From contig JAYWCV010000075.1 of assembly GCA_043780275.1 (NCBI GenBank), forward strand, positions 1 to 50,556: a DNA stretch of 50,556 bases, written 5' to 3'. How positions within the stretch are numbered: the stretch's first letter is position 1; each line of letters begins with the position of its first letter. This DNA comes from MGR-bin208 sp043780275. Lineage in GTDB: Bacteria; Bacteroidota; Bacteroidia; Chitinophagales; Chitinophagaceae. Under the pieces are notes generated by a model. The model saw only the letters and a program-made list of their open reading frames with translations. It did no database searches and was not told where the DNA came from. The position numbers were made by a program, and so were the translations under genes. Below, piece by piece: positions 16,410 to 25,529 of the stretch.

Positions 16410-18335
16410 TCAGGTATTTACTACAGCCTCATCGCCATACATCATTCCCTGAAATTTTAATGAGGGTGATGGAATGAATTTGCCCAGCCCGAGTTTTCCC
16501 CATTTTTCATCAACAGCATCGATTGTCTGTTGGTCTGAGACAATAATATTTGGCCAATCACGGAAAAAATCGTCATGCTCCTTTGTCTTCATGGTTCCAT
16601 CAAAACCCATACAGGCAAAGGTTTTAGAACTATCAGCCAAAGAATTTCTTTGAACTAAAACATGGTCTCTCTTTGGGTCAAGGTTGTTGCAAAAACGCCA
16701 GAGAGCAATTGGCAGATCATTCGCATCAACGGTATGCTCCACATAAAGTATCATCTTTATTCCTTCTGTTTCTTCTAAGGAACAAATCTGTTCATGCAAT
16801 TCTTTTATATGTCCCTTCCTGTTTTTCTCTACAGAGATTATCAAACAATAGATTTCTTTTTTTAATAATGAACTATTCACTTCTTTAATCTCATGGAACT
16901 TCAACTTTAGTTCATCCATTGCCCATTTTACATTGCCTGTTTCCCTTTGATAACTCTCGTCAGTTTCCTCATCAAATTTGAAAGTTCCGTCAATGCACAT
17001 CTTTCCACCAAAACCAAGTTTGCTGCAGCTGTGATCCAGTACATCCATGGGTCCTTGCGAAAAATAAATATCGGTTGAAGGATTTAGGTTTTTAAAAACC
17101 GTTTTTGCCAGTGCTTCATAATCTGTTATATCCGTATTCCCATCAGCCATAACCAGAATTTTATTAAACATCATTTGTCCGGCACCCCACATTGCATTCA
17201 TTACTTTTTGTCCCTGTCCGGCATAATCTTTTTTAATTTTAGTAATCACCAGGTTATGAAAAACACCTTCCACAGGCATTTCCATGTCTACAATCTCCGG
17301 AACCAAGGTCATTTTTATAGGAGCAAGAAAAATCCGTTCTGTCGCTTTGCCAAGCCATGCATCTTCCTGTGGTGGTATGCCCACAATGGTGGCTGGATAA
17401 ATTGCATTTTTTTTGTGCGTGATGGCAGTAATGTGAAATTTCGGATACCAATCAGGTAGGGAATAATAACCGGTATGATCACCAAAAGGCCCTTCCCAAA
17501 TCAGATCATCATGTGGATCTACATATCCTTCAATAATAAAATCAGCATCAGAGGGTACTTCAATCTCCGGTTGTGAAATACATTTTACCAACTCCACATT
17601 TTTTTTTCGTAAAAACCCAGCCAGCATATATTCGTCTACATTTTCAGGTAAAGGTGCTGTGGCTGCATATGCATAAATCGGATCGCCACCCAATGCAACG
17701 GCTATGGGCATTCTCTTTCCCAGTTTTTTATATTCGTTAAAATGCTTTGCACTCACTTTGTGTTTGTGCCAATGCATACCGGTAAGGGTTGGGCCAAAAA
17801 CCTGCATTCGGTACATGCCCACATTTCTTGTTCCTTCGTTAGGATCTTTTGTATGAATAACCGGTAATGTTACAAAAGGTCCACCATCTTTGGGCCAACA
17901 AGTAATAACTGGTAACTTGGTTATGTCTGCTGTTTCCATAATGACTTCCTGGCACTCCCCTCTCCCTTTTTTTACTTTTGGCATCCAACTTGCAAACTGC
18001 CCGAGTTTTGGCAGCAGTTTTAATTTATCCAGGATTCCTTCTTTTGGAGAACTCAATAATTTAAAAAGATCTTCAATCTCTTTTGCAACGTCATTTAATT
18101 TGTCCACCTGTAAAGCCATGCACATTCTGCGTTCGCTGCCATATGCATTCATCAATACCGGAAAATCATAACCGGTATTTTCAAACAAAATGGCTTTTCC
18201 TCCATTGCCCGACTTACTGATGCGGTCAGTAATTTCTGCCATTTCAAGAACAGGATTTACGTATTCCTTTATCCTGATCAGTTCATCAGCTTTTTCTAAC
18301 CGATCTAAAAATTGAAGTAGATTACTATACGCCAT
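16410..18335 (-). CDS. mqnL: UbiD-family menaquinone biosynthesis decarboxylase (MqnL-type)
   Basis: A 641-residue prenylated-FMN-dependent decarboxylase of the UbiD family, in the longer subgroup assigned to menaquinone synthesis by the futalosine route. Recognisable blocks are AILFENTGYDFPVLMNAYGSERR, LPVITCWPKDGGPFVTLPVIHTKDP, the substrate/cofactor region EGPFGDHTGYYSLP with the conserved Glu and Asp, and GQKVMNAMWGAGQMMFNK. A TTG seven codons upstream keeps the frame open, but the ATG at 18335 (MAYSNLLQFLDRLEKADEL) fits the family. A TATCTTTG element ends 19 bases upstream of it. Other mqn genes and the UbiX-like flavin prenyltransferase are not in the window. Confidence 0.9.
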   Translation of the reverse strand: MAYSNLLQFLDRLEKADELIRIKEYVNPVLEMAEITDRISKSGNGGKAILFENTGYDFPVLMNAYGSERRMCMALQVDKLNDVAKEIEDLFKLLSSPKEGILDKLKLLPKLGQFASWMPKVKKGRGECQEVIMETADITKLPVITCWPKDGGPFVTLPVIHTKDPNEGTRNVGMYRMQVFGPTLTGMHWHKHKVSAKHFNEYKKLGKRMPIAVALGGDPIYAYAATAPLPENVDEYMLAGFLRKKNVELVKCISQPEIEVPSDADFIIEGYVDPHDDLIWEGPFGDHTGYYSLPDWYPKFHITAITHKKNAIYPATIVGIPPQEDAWLGKATERIFLAPIKMTLVPEIVDMEMPVEGVFHNLVITKIKKDYAGQGQKVMNAMWGAGQMMFNKILVMADGNTDITDYEALAKTVFKNLNPSTDIYFSQGPMDVLDHSCSKLGFGGKMCIDGTFKFDEETDESYQRETGNVKWAMDELKLKFHEIKEVNSSLLKKEIYCLIISVEKNRKGHIKELHEQICSLEETEGIKMILYVEHTVDANDLPIALWRFCNNLDPKRDHVLVQRNSLADSSKTFACMGFDGTMKTKEHDDFFRDWPNIIVSDQQTIDAVDEKWGKLGLGKFIPSPSLKFQGMMYGDEAVVNT

Positions 18336-18353
18336 GAAGTGAATATTATGTTT

Positions 18354-18361
18354 CAAAGATA
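18354..18361 (-). promoter_or_regulatory. -7 element of the MqnL-type gene (TATCTTTG)
   Basis: Exact TAnnTTTG on the minus strand, 19 bases upstream of the ATG at 18335. It overlaps the alternative TTG start, which supports the ATG. No clear TTTG is found at -33. Confidence 0.5.
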
Positions 18362-18409
18362 TCTACAAACAGGCTAATTCATGGAGCAGATAATTTCTTT
18401 ATGATTCTA

Positions 18410-19276
18410 TTAGAAATTAACTGCAGGACAACCCAACTTTAATTTTCGGGTACTGTTTTTTTGAGAGTAACTTGAATTTGAACCGAATCGAATGGCAATA
18501 CTAATTCCATTAAAACTGTACAAGTCTTTTTGTTTTGAATTTCCTCTTTCGGTTCCATCCGCCGGATTTAACAAATTGCCACCAGGCAATTCATCGGCCC
18601 TATACGCCAGTTCAACAGCCCGGGGACCTCTGGCATTCAGTAATATTGTTTCGTCGATATAAGTGGCACTTACATCATCTAAATAATCTGTAAATAATTT
18701 GCGTAAACCCAATTCAAATCCAAATTGTATATTATCTGTTAAGGCAAACTTTATTCCACCACCAAAAGGAATACTTGGCTGTATTAATGCATATTTTTTT
18801 CTATCCGGGTATTGAGAAAATCCCTGCCCTTCTGTATTAAGAGGATGTAAATAAACTTTTTGATTGTTTACATCATATGAATACGGATTAAAATGAAAAA
18901 TGGCAATGCCGGCAAAAATATACGGAGTAAATCTATTTTCATACAAACTTAAAAGCTGGTACTCGCCGGCAATTGCAAATTCCTTAATAGAAGACTGAAA
19001 ATTCAGATTTCGTTGTAAAATATCAGATTTGGAACTCAGTGCATCATTCCCTTCTATTTTCCCATAACTGAATATAGCTCTGACAATAATTTTATCGCTG
19101 ACTTCATATTGAACGCCAATTCCATATGAAGGTTTAGTTAGTTTGAAATCAATATATTTTGAAGCCAGGTCACCTAAATAATTGGACACACCTGCATTTA
19201 CTACAACATGTAAATTTTGAGCAAATGAATGATTAAATAAAAAAATAAAGAATATGGTTGTCCGGAGAAATCTCAT
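18410..19276 (-). CDS. DUF6089-type outer-membrane beta-barrel protein
   Basis: A 288-residue protein with a signal peptide ending in HSFAQ (about residue 20) and a body of alternating amphipathic strands typical of a small outer-membrane barrel. Features seen in DUF6089 proteins are the opening VNAGVSNYLGDLASK, IGVQYEVSDKIIVRAIFSYGKI, YIFAGIAIFHFNPYSY and FGFELGLRKLFTDYLDDVSATYID. The function is unknown. A TTG six codons upstream is ignored in favour of the ATG at 19276, which begins the signal peptide. It is followed on the same strand by the MqnL-type gene. Confidence 0.82.
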   Translation of the reverse strand: MRFLRTTIFFIFLFNHSFAQNLHVVVNAGVSNYLGDLASKYIDFKLTKPSYGIGVQYEVSDKIIVRAIFSYGKIEGNDALSSKSDILQRNLNFQSSIKEFAIAGEYQLLSLYENRFTPYIFAGIAIFHFNPYSYDVNNQKVYLHPLNTEGQGFSQYPDRKKYALIQPSIPFGGGIKFALTDNIQFGFELGLRKLFTDYLDDVSATYIDETILLNARGPRAVELAYRADELPGGNLLNPADGTERGNSKQKDLYSFNGISIAIRFGSNSSYSQKNSTRKLKLGCPAVNF

Positions 19277-19413
19277 TTTAATTGTGTAATTCAAGCAAAA
19301 TTAAGAATTGAAGTTAAACTAAATGAGAATCAGTCCTATTTGTATTCTTCATTCAATTATAAAATGGAGATAAGTAGTATTGCGTTAAAAAAATACAAAT
19401 CAGGATGTGCTGT

Positions 19414-20433
19414 TTATACAGATTGAAGTAGTTCTATCCCTAATCCATTTCCTCCTGTCAGATTGAATTTCCCATAGTCGAAACTAATTCCTGTTGCAAG
19501 ATCTTCGTTCAATAAAAGAGGTCCATCCATATCCAGGAAATCTACCAGGGGAGACAGATTGGCCATGGCTGCTGATCCAATGGTTGATTCATTCATACAG
19601 CCCAACATTACTTTCATATTTAATTCCCTTGCTCTTTTTATCATCCTTCTAGCAGGTGTGATTCCACTACATTTTGTGAGCTTAATATTTATTCCATGAA
19701 AATATTCCCGGCATTTATCTACGTCTTTTTCATGCACACAGCTTTCGTCTGCAAAAAGAGGCAAAGGAGATTTTTCGAAAAGAATCTTCATCCCTTCCCA
19801 ATTATCTTTAGCAAGTGGTTGTTCTACAAACTCTACACCCAATTCTTTTAATTGTGGAATTTTTATCAATGCTTCCTCTAAAGTCCAACCGGCATTTGCA
19901 TCAACCCGAATAACGGAATCTGTATTTTTTCTTAAAGTGCTAACCATTTCAACATCCTGTTCAATACCCACTTTGACTTTGTAAACCGGCCATGGTTTTT
20001 CCTGCATTTTTTCCAGCATTTTATCGATTGAATCAATGCCGATAGTATAATCTGTAACCGGTGAATTGGATAAATCTAAATTCCATAACTGGTATAATTT
20101 TTTCCCTTTCAGTTTGCCATACAAATCCCAGGCAGCTATATCCAATGCACAAACCAGGAAAGGATTCGTTGGTAATAAATGATGCAGATAATGCCAGTAT
20201 CGTTCCGGATCTGTGAAGGCAAATTTTTCGATAAAGAGTTTTTTTCTTTCCAATTCTTCGATCATTTTTTCGACCGTAATATCATAATATGAAATGGCCG
20301 GAGCTTCTCCATACCCTTTGACACCAAAATGTTCTAACTCAACCATAAGCGTTGGTTGATGGGTTTTTGACCCTTTGGAGATTTTAAATGTATGCTTAAA
20401 TTGGAGTTGGTGAGCTTTGTAACTGACTTTCAA
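19414..20433 (-). CDS. Dipeptide epimerase (L-Ala-D/L-Glu epimerase family, enolase superfamily)
   Basis: A 339-residue enolase-superfamily enzyme of the muconate-lactonizing group. The catalytic set is visible: Lys in VYKVKVG, metal ligands Asp in RVDANAGW, Glu in VEQP and Asp in ADES, and the second catalytic Lys in IKLTKCSG. The family epimerises L-Ala-D-Glu to L-Ala-L-Glu in murein peptide recycling, but related members act on other dipeptides, so the substrate is open. No ATG fits; the TTG at 20433 is the start, immediately after an in-frame stop that is the stop codon of malQ. The gene begins 12 bases after malQ and is probably cotranscribed. Confidence 0.9.
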   Translation of the reverse strand: MKVSYKAHQLQFKHTFKISKGSKTHQPTLMVELEHFGVKGYGEAPAISYYDITVEKMIEELERKKLFIEKFAFTDPERYWHYLHHLLPTNPFLVCALDIAAWDLYGKLKGKKLYQLWNLDLSNSPVTDYTIGIDSIDKMLEKMQEKPWPVYKVKVGIEQDVEMVSTLRKNTDSVIRVDANAGWTLEEALIKIPQLKELGVEFVEQPLAKDNWEGMKILFEKSPLPLFADESCVHEKDVDKCREYFHGINIKLTKCSGITPARRMIKRARELNMKVMLGCMNESTIGSAAMANLSPLVDFLDMDGPLLLNEDLATGISFDYGKFNLTGGNGLGIELLQSV

Positions 20434-20445
20434 AATTGAACGGTT

Positions 20446-23142
20446 TTATCTTCCACTTTCACTAATACACGAAAGTAATTCATTATTGAATTCTTCTTCT
20501 ATTATCAGATCTTCTAAATTCAAATGCATCCGGTATTGCCAGTAATGTTTCGCATTTGCAGGATTATTGATTCGTTCTTCCTGGGGTATTTCCCTTCTTA
20601 ATTTTTCATTGGAGCCCATAATATCCTGCAATTGAAATATACAGCACATGGATGGTGATTCCAGATGTTGTTTTACGATGGCTTTATTGATCGTTGGCTC
20701 GCAATATGCAGGAGCTTCTCCATCGAATTGCAAAATGTCATTGTAAAAACGCTGGGTTAAATTTTTGTCCTCTTCCCACCAAGCCCTTATCGTACTCATG
20801 TCATGTGTTGAAGGGGTAACAACCGATAAGTAAGGAGCGTCTTTCGGATGAAAAAATTCTGTTTGTGGGTTCTTAGGCATTCGTTGAATCTCCAGACTCA
20901 ACAATCCTAGATCCTTCATTACTTCAGGAACACAATGTGGTACCATACCTAAGTCTTCGCCACATATAAGCATATTAGTTGCACGTTTCAGATAAGGCAA
21001 TTTATGCATGGCTTCTTTTTTCCAAAATGCATCCTGGCGCCTGTAGAAATAGTCGTTGTATAGATCCAGCAAATTGGTTTTAACAGCATTGTCCAACTGA
21101 TGGAAAGAAGAAGTCTTATCGATAGATATCCGGAAATGATAATGTTGTTCGTTGTTAACGGACTCTTCAAATAAAATGACATTTGAGATGATCGTAAAAA
21201 GTCCGGATTTTATTATTTCATTTTCGTTTGATGTTTCCAACAAAGCAAAATATTCTTCTACCTTTAATTGTGAAGAAAAGCAGGGCTTTAGTTTCAGTTT
21301 GCCAGATGATTCAATAGTAAGGAAAGTTGATTTTACTTTTTCATTGAAGGTTCCGAAAGTTTCTTTTAATATCGATTCTGTAATAAAGGGTTTGCAATAT
21401 CGGTCAAAGTTTATTTCGATTCCTTTATATGCAAATTCCGTTATGCTGATTGGAATTGCCGGATAAAACCTACCTAATATACCCTGAACAGCATCGACAG
21501 GAATGCTCCATATTCTGAAAAATCCCAAAATATGATCGATTCGAAAAGTATCGAAATAAGAAGACATTTGTTCGAAACGTTTACGCCACCAGCTAAAATC
21601 GTCTTCCTGCATTTTTTTCCAGTTATAAGTAGGAAAACCCCAGTTCTGACCAATTTCTGTAAAGTCATCCGGTGGTGCACCGGCTTGCTGATTCATGTTG
21701 TATAATTCCGGTTCAACCCATGCATCGCAACCAAACCGATAAATTCCAATTGGAATATCTCCTTTTAAAATAATTCCGTTTTTATGTGCATACGATGAAG
21801 CTTCTAAAAGCTGCAAATGCAAATAATATTGAATAAAATAATGAAATGCTATATCTGTATAATTTTTTGATGTTGGTGAAATTAATTTTGAAATTTTAGA
21901 TTTTTCATAAACCGAATGCGTTTTCCACGATTCGAAATGGGACGTTTTATACTTATCTCTCAAAAAACAAAAAGCTGCATATGGTTCCAGCCAATGTTTG
22001 TTCTTTTTAAAGAATGAAAGGAATTCATGACTGTTTAAGCAATCATGCCCCATTAATTGATACAGCCCGGTTAATACTTCAGTTTTTAATTGTACTACCT
22101 GTTCGTAGTCAACAACCGTTTTTTCATTTAGCTGTTTCTTTTTCTTTTTTAAATTATTCAGCAGCGTTTTATGCTTTTTCCCGGCAACCTTTTCCAAATT
22201 CATATATACCGGATTCAAAGCGAAAGCTGAAATAGCTGAGTATGGATATGAGTCGACCCAGGTATTTGTAGCCGTTGTATCATTTACCGGAAGAATCTGT
22301 ATTAAATTGAAACCTGTTTTTTTTGCCCAGTCAACCAATAATTTTATATCCTGAAACTCTCCTATTCCAAGGCTTTTTTTCGAACGTAAACTGAATACTG
22401 GAATGGAGACGCCGGTACCTTTCCATACTGAATTTGGCAAACGTGCAAATCCATCAGTTACAATAACTGTTTTATTTTTATCAAAATCCAGGTTGATTTC
22501 CCGATTCTCCCCGGATTCAAAATGGAGAAAATTTTGATCTTGAATATGATAAACCCCGTACTTGTAATGAATAATATTTTTTTCTTCAGAAAAATCAAGA
22601 TCAACTGTCCACCAAGCATTTTTTTTCGATAATAAAACCGGCTTTTTAGTATCCCAGTTACGAAGACTTTTACAATCACCTAATAAGCAGATAATTTCTC
22701 CTTGTTTTAATAAAGGTGCTTTTATTTGAAAACGATGAGTGAATTGCCTGACAGACGGATTTTTAAATATCGTGTTATACTTTTTAAGTAAAACTTTTTG
22801 AAAAGGAGTAGTATAAAAAGCATTTTCAAATGATCCGGCATCATTCCAACAATCTATAACCTGTATAAGTTTGGTGCTAAACTCTTTGAAATTAATTCGT
22901 CGATTCGTTTCTCCACCCCAAATCACTTCGTTCTCATTTGTTTTCAGAAAATAACTATAATGTATTGATTTGGTAATTGAATTGTTTAATTCAATTTTAG
23001 CAATCCACGTATCTTCACTTACATAACTTAAGGGTAAAGCTTTTGCTTCTTTGTTATTTCCGAGTTCATCACAATTGCCAGTAATAAACAGGTTTTCTCC
23101 AAACTTGGTTTTAATCCTTACTCTGAATTCAATGACCATCAT
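20446..23142 (-). CDS. malQ: 4-alpha-glucanotransferase, DPE2-like with two CBM20 domains
   Basis: Amylomaltase of family GH77 that transfers glucan segments between maltodextrins. At 898 residues it is much longer than Thermus-type enzymes. Two starch-binding CBM20 domains occupy about 1-100 (FRVRIKTKFGENLFITGN) and 131-235 (QGEIICLLGDCKSLRNWD). The GH77 barrel follows, with the presumed nucleophile Asp536 in FRIDHILG, acid/base Glu729 in CGEDLGMVP and Asp781 in STHDMSTI. About 140 residues (roughly 555-700) are inserted between the nucleophile and acid/base regions, as in plant cytosolic DPE2. DPE2 uses maltose and branched glucan, a likely role here beside the glycogen genes at 32-40 kb. 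Confidence 0.94.
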   Translation of the reverse strand: MMVIEFRVRIKTKFGENLFITGNCDELGNNKEAKALPLSYVSEDTWIAKIELNNSITKSIHYSYFLKTNENEVIWGGETNRRINFKEFSTKLIQVIDCWNDAGSFENAFYTTPFQKVLLKKYNTIFKNPSVRQFTHRFQIKAPLLKQGEIICLLGDCKSLRNWDTKKPVLLSKKNAWWTVDLDFSEEKNIIHYKYGVYHIQDQNFLHFESGENREINLDFDKNKTVIVTDGFARLPNSVWKGTGVSIPVFSLRSKKSLGIGEFQDIKLLVDWAKKTGFNLIQILPVNDTTATNTWVDSYPYSAISAFALNPVYMNLEKVAGKKHKTLLNNLKKKKKQLNEKTVVDYEQVVQLKTEVLTGLYQLMGHDCLNSHEFLSFFKKNKHWLEPYAAFCFLRDKYKTSHFESWKTHSVYEKSKISKLISPTSKNYTDIAFHYFIQYYLHLQLLEASSYAHKNGIILKGDIPIGIYRFGCDAWVEPELYNMNQQAGAPPDDFTEIGQNWGFPTYNWKKMQEDDFSWWRKRFEQMSSYFDTFRIDHILGFFRIWSIPVDAVQGILGRFYPAIPISITEFAYKGIEINFDRYCKPFITESILKETFGTFNEKVKSTFLTIESSGKLKLKPCFSSQLKVEEYFALLETSNENEIIKSGLFTIISNVILFEESVNNEQHYHFRISIDKTSSFHQLDNAVKTNLLDLYNDYFYRRQDAFWKKEAMHKLPYLKRATNMLICGEDLGMVPHCVPEVMKDLGLLSLEIQRMPKNPQTEFFHPKDAPYLSVVTPSTHDMSTIRAWWEEDKNLTQRFYNDILQFDGEAPAYCEPTINKAIVKQHLESPSMCCIFQLQDIMGSNEKLRREIPQEERINNPANAKHYWQYRMHLNLEDLIIEEEFNNELLSCISESGR

Positions 23143-23306
23143 CTTAAATCAATGTTTGCGTTTATTTCCAAGAATGTGTTTATAAGACACAATACTTGAT
23201 ACGAAAATAATAAAAAGGATTAAGTAATTATGAATAATTAAATACCTTAGAATTTGAATGTTAAATTTGGCTACCCTTATCAGTAAACCATATCAAATTG
23301 AAGTTA

Positions 23307-23846
23307 ATGGAATTGGATAAAAAATCGGCGACTAATGTTTGGAGTAAAGTTTTCCTTTTCAGTTTAGGAATTAGTTTAGCCAGTGCTTTTGCTATGAAAT
23401 GGATAGAATCAGATTTTATTTTAAAGGGTAATTTGTTTACTATTCTTGGGCTAGAATTCTCATATACTAAATCTGAAATACAATTCCTGGTTTCAAACCT
23501 CGATGAACGGGTGCATACTTTATTGGTCAATCATTTAATATATGATTTTGCTTTTATGGCAGGCATCTATCCATTGATTGCCAGTTTATGCATGTTATCA
23601 AGAAAGAAAGTTTCAGGTAAAGCAATGAAAGGATTGTTATTGTTTTTTGCGCTGATACAATCTATTGCCTGGGTTGCAGACATTTTAGAAAATTGGTATT
23701 TACTAACTTGGATCAGGGAACGAAATGTGAATGAATTGTATTTTCAATTTCACTATATCGTTTGGACAAAATGGATGATAGCTATTAGTGGAATTCTGAT
23801 TACAATTGTTTCTCTATTTTTTAGGGGTAGAAAAATTAATATCTAA
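23307..23846 (+). CDS. Four-helix integral membrane protein of unknown function
   Basis: A 179-residue protein that I cannot assign to a family. Four membrane helices are predicted by hydrophobicity at about 14-32, 76-97, 107-124 and 153-172, with charged termini. The second half carries conserved-looking polar residues inside helices (DFAFMAGIYP, WVADILENWY). A TTG three codons upstream is possible, but the ATG at 23307 (MELDKKSATNVW) is chosen. A TAAATTTG word at 23262-23269 could be its -7 element. The last 11 bases overlap the 3' end of the convergent secreted-helical gene. A member of a small membrane-enzyme family is possible but unsupported. Confidence 0.72.
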   Translation: MELDKKSATNVWSKVFLFSLGISLASAFAMKWIESDFILKGNLFTILGLEFSYTKSEIQFLVSNLDERVHTLLVNHLIYDFAFMAGIYPLIASLCMLSRKKVSGKAMKGLLLFFALIQSIAWVADILENWYLLTWIRERNVNELYFQFHYIVWTKWMIAISGILITIVSLFFRGRKINI

Positions 23847-25008
23847 TCTGGTTAACTTTATTCAGTTTGGTTAAAATAATTGAAAGTCTTTCTTTGTAAG
23901 CCACATCAAAACCAATAATCCCCTCTCCTGGATTTCCATTTTTTAACTGGTTCAACTCATTCAACATTTTATCAATTTTGATATCATCTTTTACGGGCAG
24001 AATTTTTGCTTTCTTTTCTAAAATAGAAATATTGCCGGTAAAATAATCGCTTTGAATCTGGATGAAGTCATTGGTGAATTTTTTATACGTATCAACTAAT
24101 TCAAGCATGGTATAGATATTTATCGTCAGGGATTTTACTTCAGCAGATTCGTTTTTAGCTTTGAAGTTGAAATCAGTTAAAGCTGACTTATTATATTCAA
24201 ACATGGCATTGATCTGTTCTCCCAATGAATTTTTAAAATCGACAGACTTCTCGATATCCTGTTTTAAAATGGCGAGGGCCTCAATAAAGTCTTTGTATTG
24301 AATAGTATGTTGGTAAAGAGTATTTTCAAATCGTCGGTTCAGTTCATTCAATTCATTATAAAAATCAATATAAGGCAATAATGATTTTGTTATTTTTTGC
24401 AGTATTTCTTTATTGATTGGGTTTGATCCTTCAATAATCATATCATCACTTTTCTTTAGTCCACTTTTAGCTTTAAATATTGTAAAAGAAGATATGACAG
24501 ATAAGGCATTGGAAATAATTTGCAGAGGCGGAAAAGATACTACACTTTTCAATCCATCAACCAAAGTGCCTACCGTACTGGTAAGCCTTGCTTTTTCAGG
24601 CTTCTCAATAGTTGTCAAGTTTGCAATATTTTCTTCAACTGATTTTATGATTACATCCAATAGCTGAAAACCTAGTGCATCGCTGGATGGATTGTTTATG
24701 TCGGCAACTTTTTTGGTAAAAATATTCTGATTTCGGGCGGTAAGAATTTGCAATGATCCATTATGCAATTCCTGTATCATATCTACACCTCTGATAATTA
24801 ATTGATAATTTTTATCGTATTGCGACTTTTCAGTCTGTTCACTTTTAATTTTTAAATTAAGAACAAGGTCTTTGATTGAAGATATTTCTTTCCCAAAATC
24901 GTTGGAAAGATTTGCTACAGAATCAGCATTAACCTGGCTATATGTGTTTTTAGAATGAAGTATTAAAAACAGCCCAACACAATATATTATCTTAATAAAA
25001 TGATTCAT
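23836..25008 (-). CDS. Secreted, largely alpha-helical protein of unknown function
   Basis: A 390-residue protein with a signal peptide (1-24, cut before Gln25) and no further cysteines. Almost the whole mature chain is heptad-rich helix: about 35-135, then 196-335. The centre (about 144-178, VGTLVDGLKSVVSFPPLQIISNALSVISSF) is uncharged apart from Asp151 and Lys154 and is weakly hydrophobic, with a Pro-Pro turn. Long helices around a hydrophobic hairpin are also the outline of Hbl/XaxA-type alpha pore-forming proteins, but no sequence signature proves this; a structural or surface-coat role is equally possible. The ATG at 25008 is clear. It is convergent with, and overlaps, the four-helix membrane protein gene. 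Confidence 0.75.
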   Translation of the reverse strand: MNHFIKIIYCVGLFLILHSKNTYSQVNADSVANLSNDFGKEISSIKDLVLNLKIKSEQTEKSQYDKNYQLIIRGVDMIQELHNGSLQILTARNQNIFTKKVADINNPSSDALGFQLLDVIIKSVEENIANLTTIEKPEKARLTSTVGTLVDGLKSVVSFPPLQIISNALSVISSFTIFKAKSGLKKSDDMIIEGSNPINKEILQKITKSLLPYIDFYNELNELNRRFENTLYQHTIQYKDFIEALAILKQDIEKSVDFKNSLGEQINAMFEYNKSALTDFNFKAKNESAEVKSLTINIYTMLELVDTYKKFTNDFIQIQSDYFTGNISILEKKAKILPVKDDIKIDKMLNELNQLKNGNPGEGIIGFDVAYKERLSIILTKLNKVNQIRY

Positions 25009-25235
25009 TTTTTAATTTGAATTATTTCGATAATAATAATCAATGAGAAAAAGCCGGTACCTGATCTAAAAAACAGATTTTATAGCGAAGAGGATTAACG
25101 TAATATAAACTAAAACTACAGCTTTTTTTATATAATGTATAAATTTAATGCAATGAATTAGGTCTTTATTCTTTGAATTTCTGCTTAAAAAATAAATCTA
25201 TCGATTCAATATTTTTCTTTTAAACTATCCGCATA

Positions 25236-25243
25236 TATATTTG
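25236..25243 (+). promoter_or_regulatory. -7 element of the 51-residue membrane protein gene (TATATTTG)
   Basis: Exact TAnnTTTG match ending 16 bases before the ATG at 25260. A T-rich stretch lies at the -33 position (25211-25220). With the downstream terminator it defines a compact single-gene transcription unit. Confidence 0.6.
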
Positions 25244-25259
25244 CACAAATTTCAGACTC

Positions 25260-25415
25260 ATGACAGAACAAAAAAAATCAAAAGGATTAGCCTGGTTATT
25301 ATTTTTTGCATCAACTGCTGCATTTTTGTTTGCTGTTTTTTCTCATTGGGAATGGTTGACATTAATTCTTCCCTTTATGACCACTTCTTTTGTAAAAGCA
25401 ATGGACATCATGTAA
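25260..25415 (+). CDS. Small membrane protein, 51 residues
   Basis: A short reading frame opening MTEQKKSKGLAWLLFFA and ending VKAMDIM. A basic N-terminus is followed by two hydrophobic segments (about 10-27 and 31-45) around a His-Trp-Glu-Trp turn, so it should be a helical hairpin in the inner membrane. I do not recognise the family. Support comes from context: an exact -7 element 16 bases upstream and a perfect 11-bp terminator stem 28 bases after the stop. An overlapping frame from 25241 (66 residues) has neither feature. The role is unknown; small membrane proteins often modulate larger partners. Confidence 0.72.
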   Translation: MTEQKKSKGLAWLLFFASTAAFLFAVFSHWEWLTLILPFMTTSFVKAMDIM

Positions 25416-25442
25416 TAAAACGTTTACTTTCATATATTTAGG

Positions 25443-25476
25443 AATAACCTGCTAATAACCAGCAGGTTATTTTTTT
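25443..25476 (+). terminator. Strong intrinsic terminator
   Basis: Perfect 11-bp stem AATAACCTGCT (25443-25453) and AGCAGGTTATT (25461-25471) around a seven-base loop, followed by a run of T. It closes the transcription unit of the 51-residue membrane protein. Confidence 0.9.
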
Positions 25477-25529
25477 GCAATAAGAATTGACTAACTTTAA
25501 TAGAATTTATAATATTAAAATTTAGCAAA

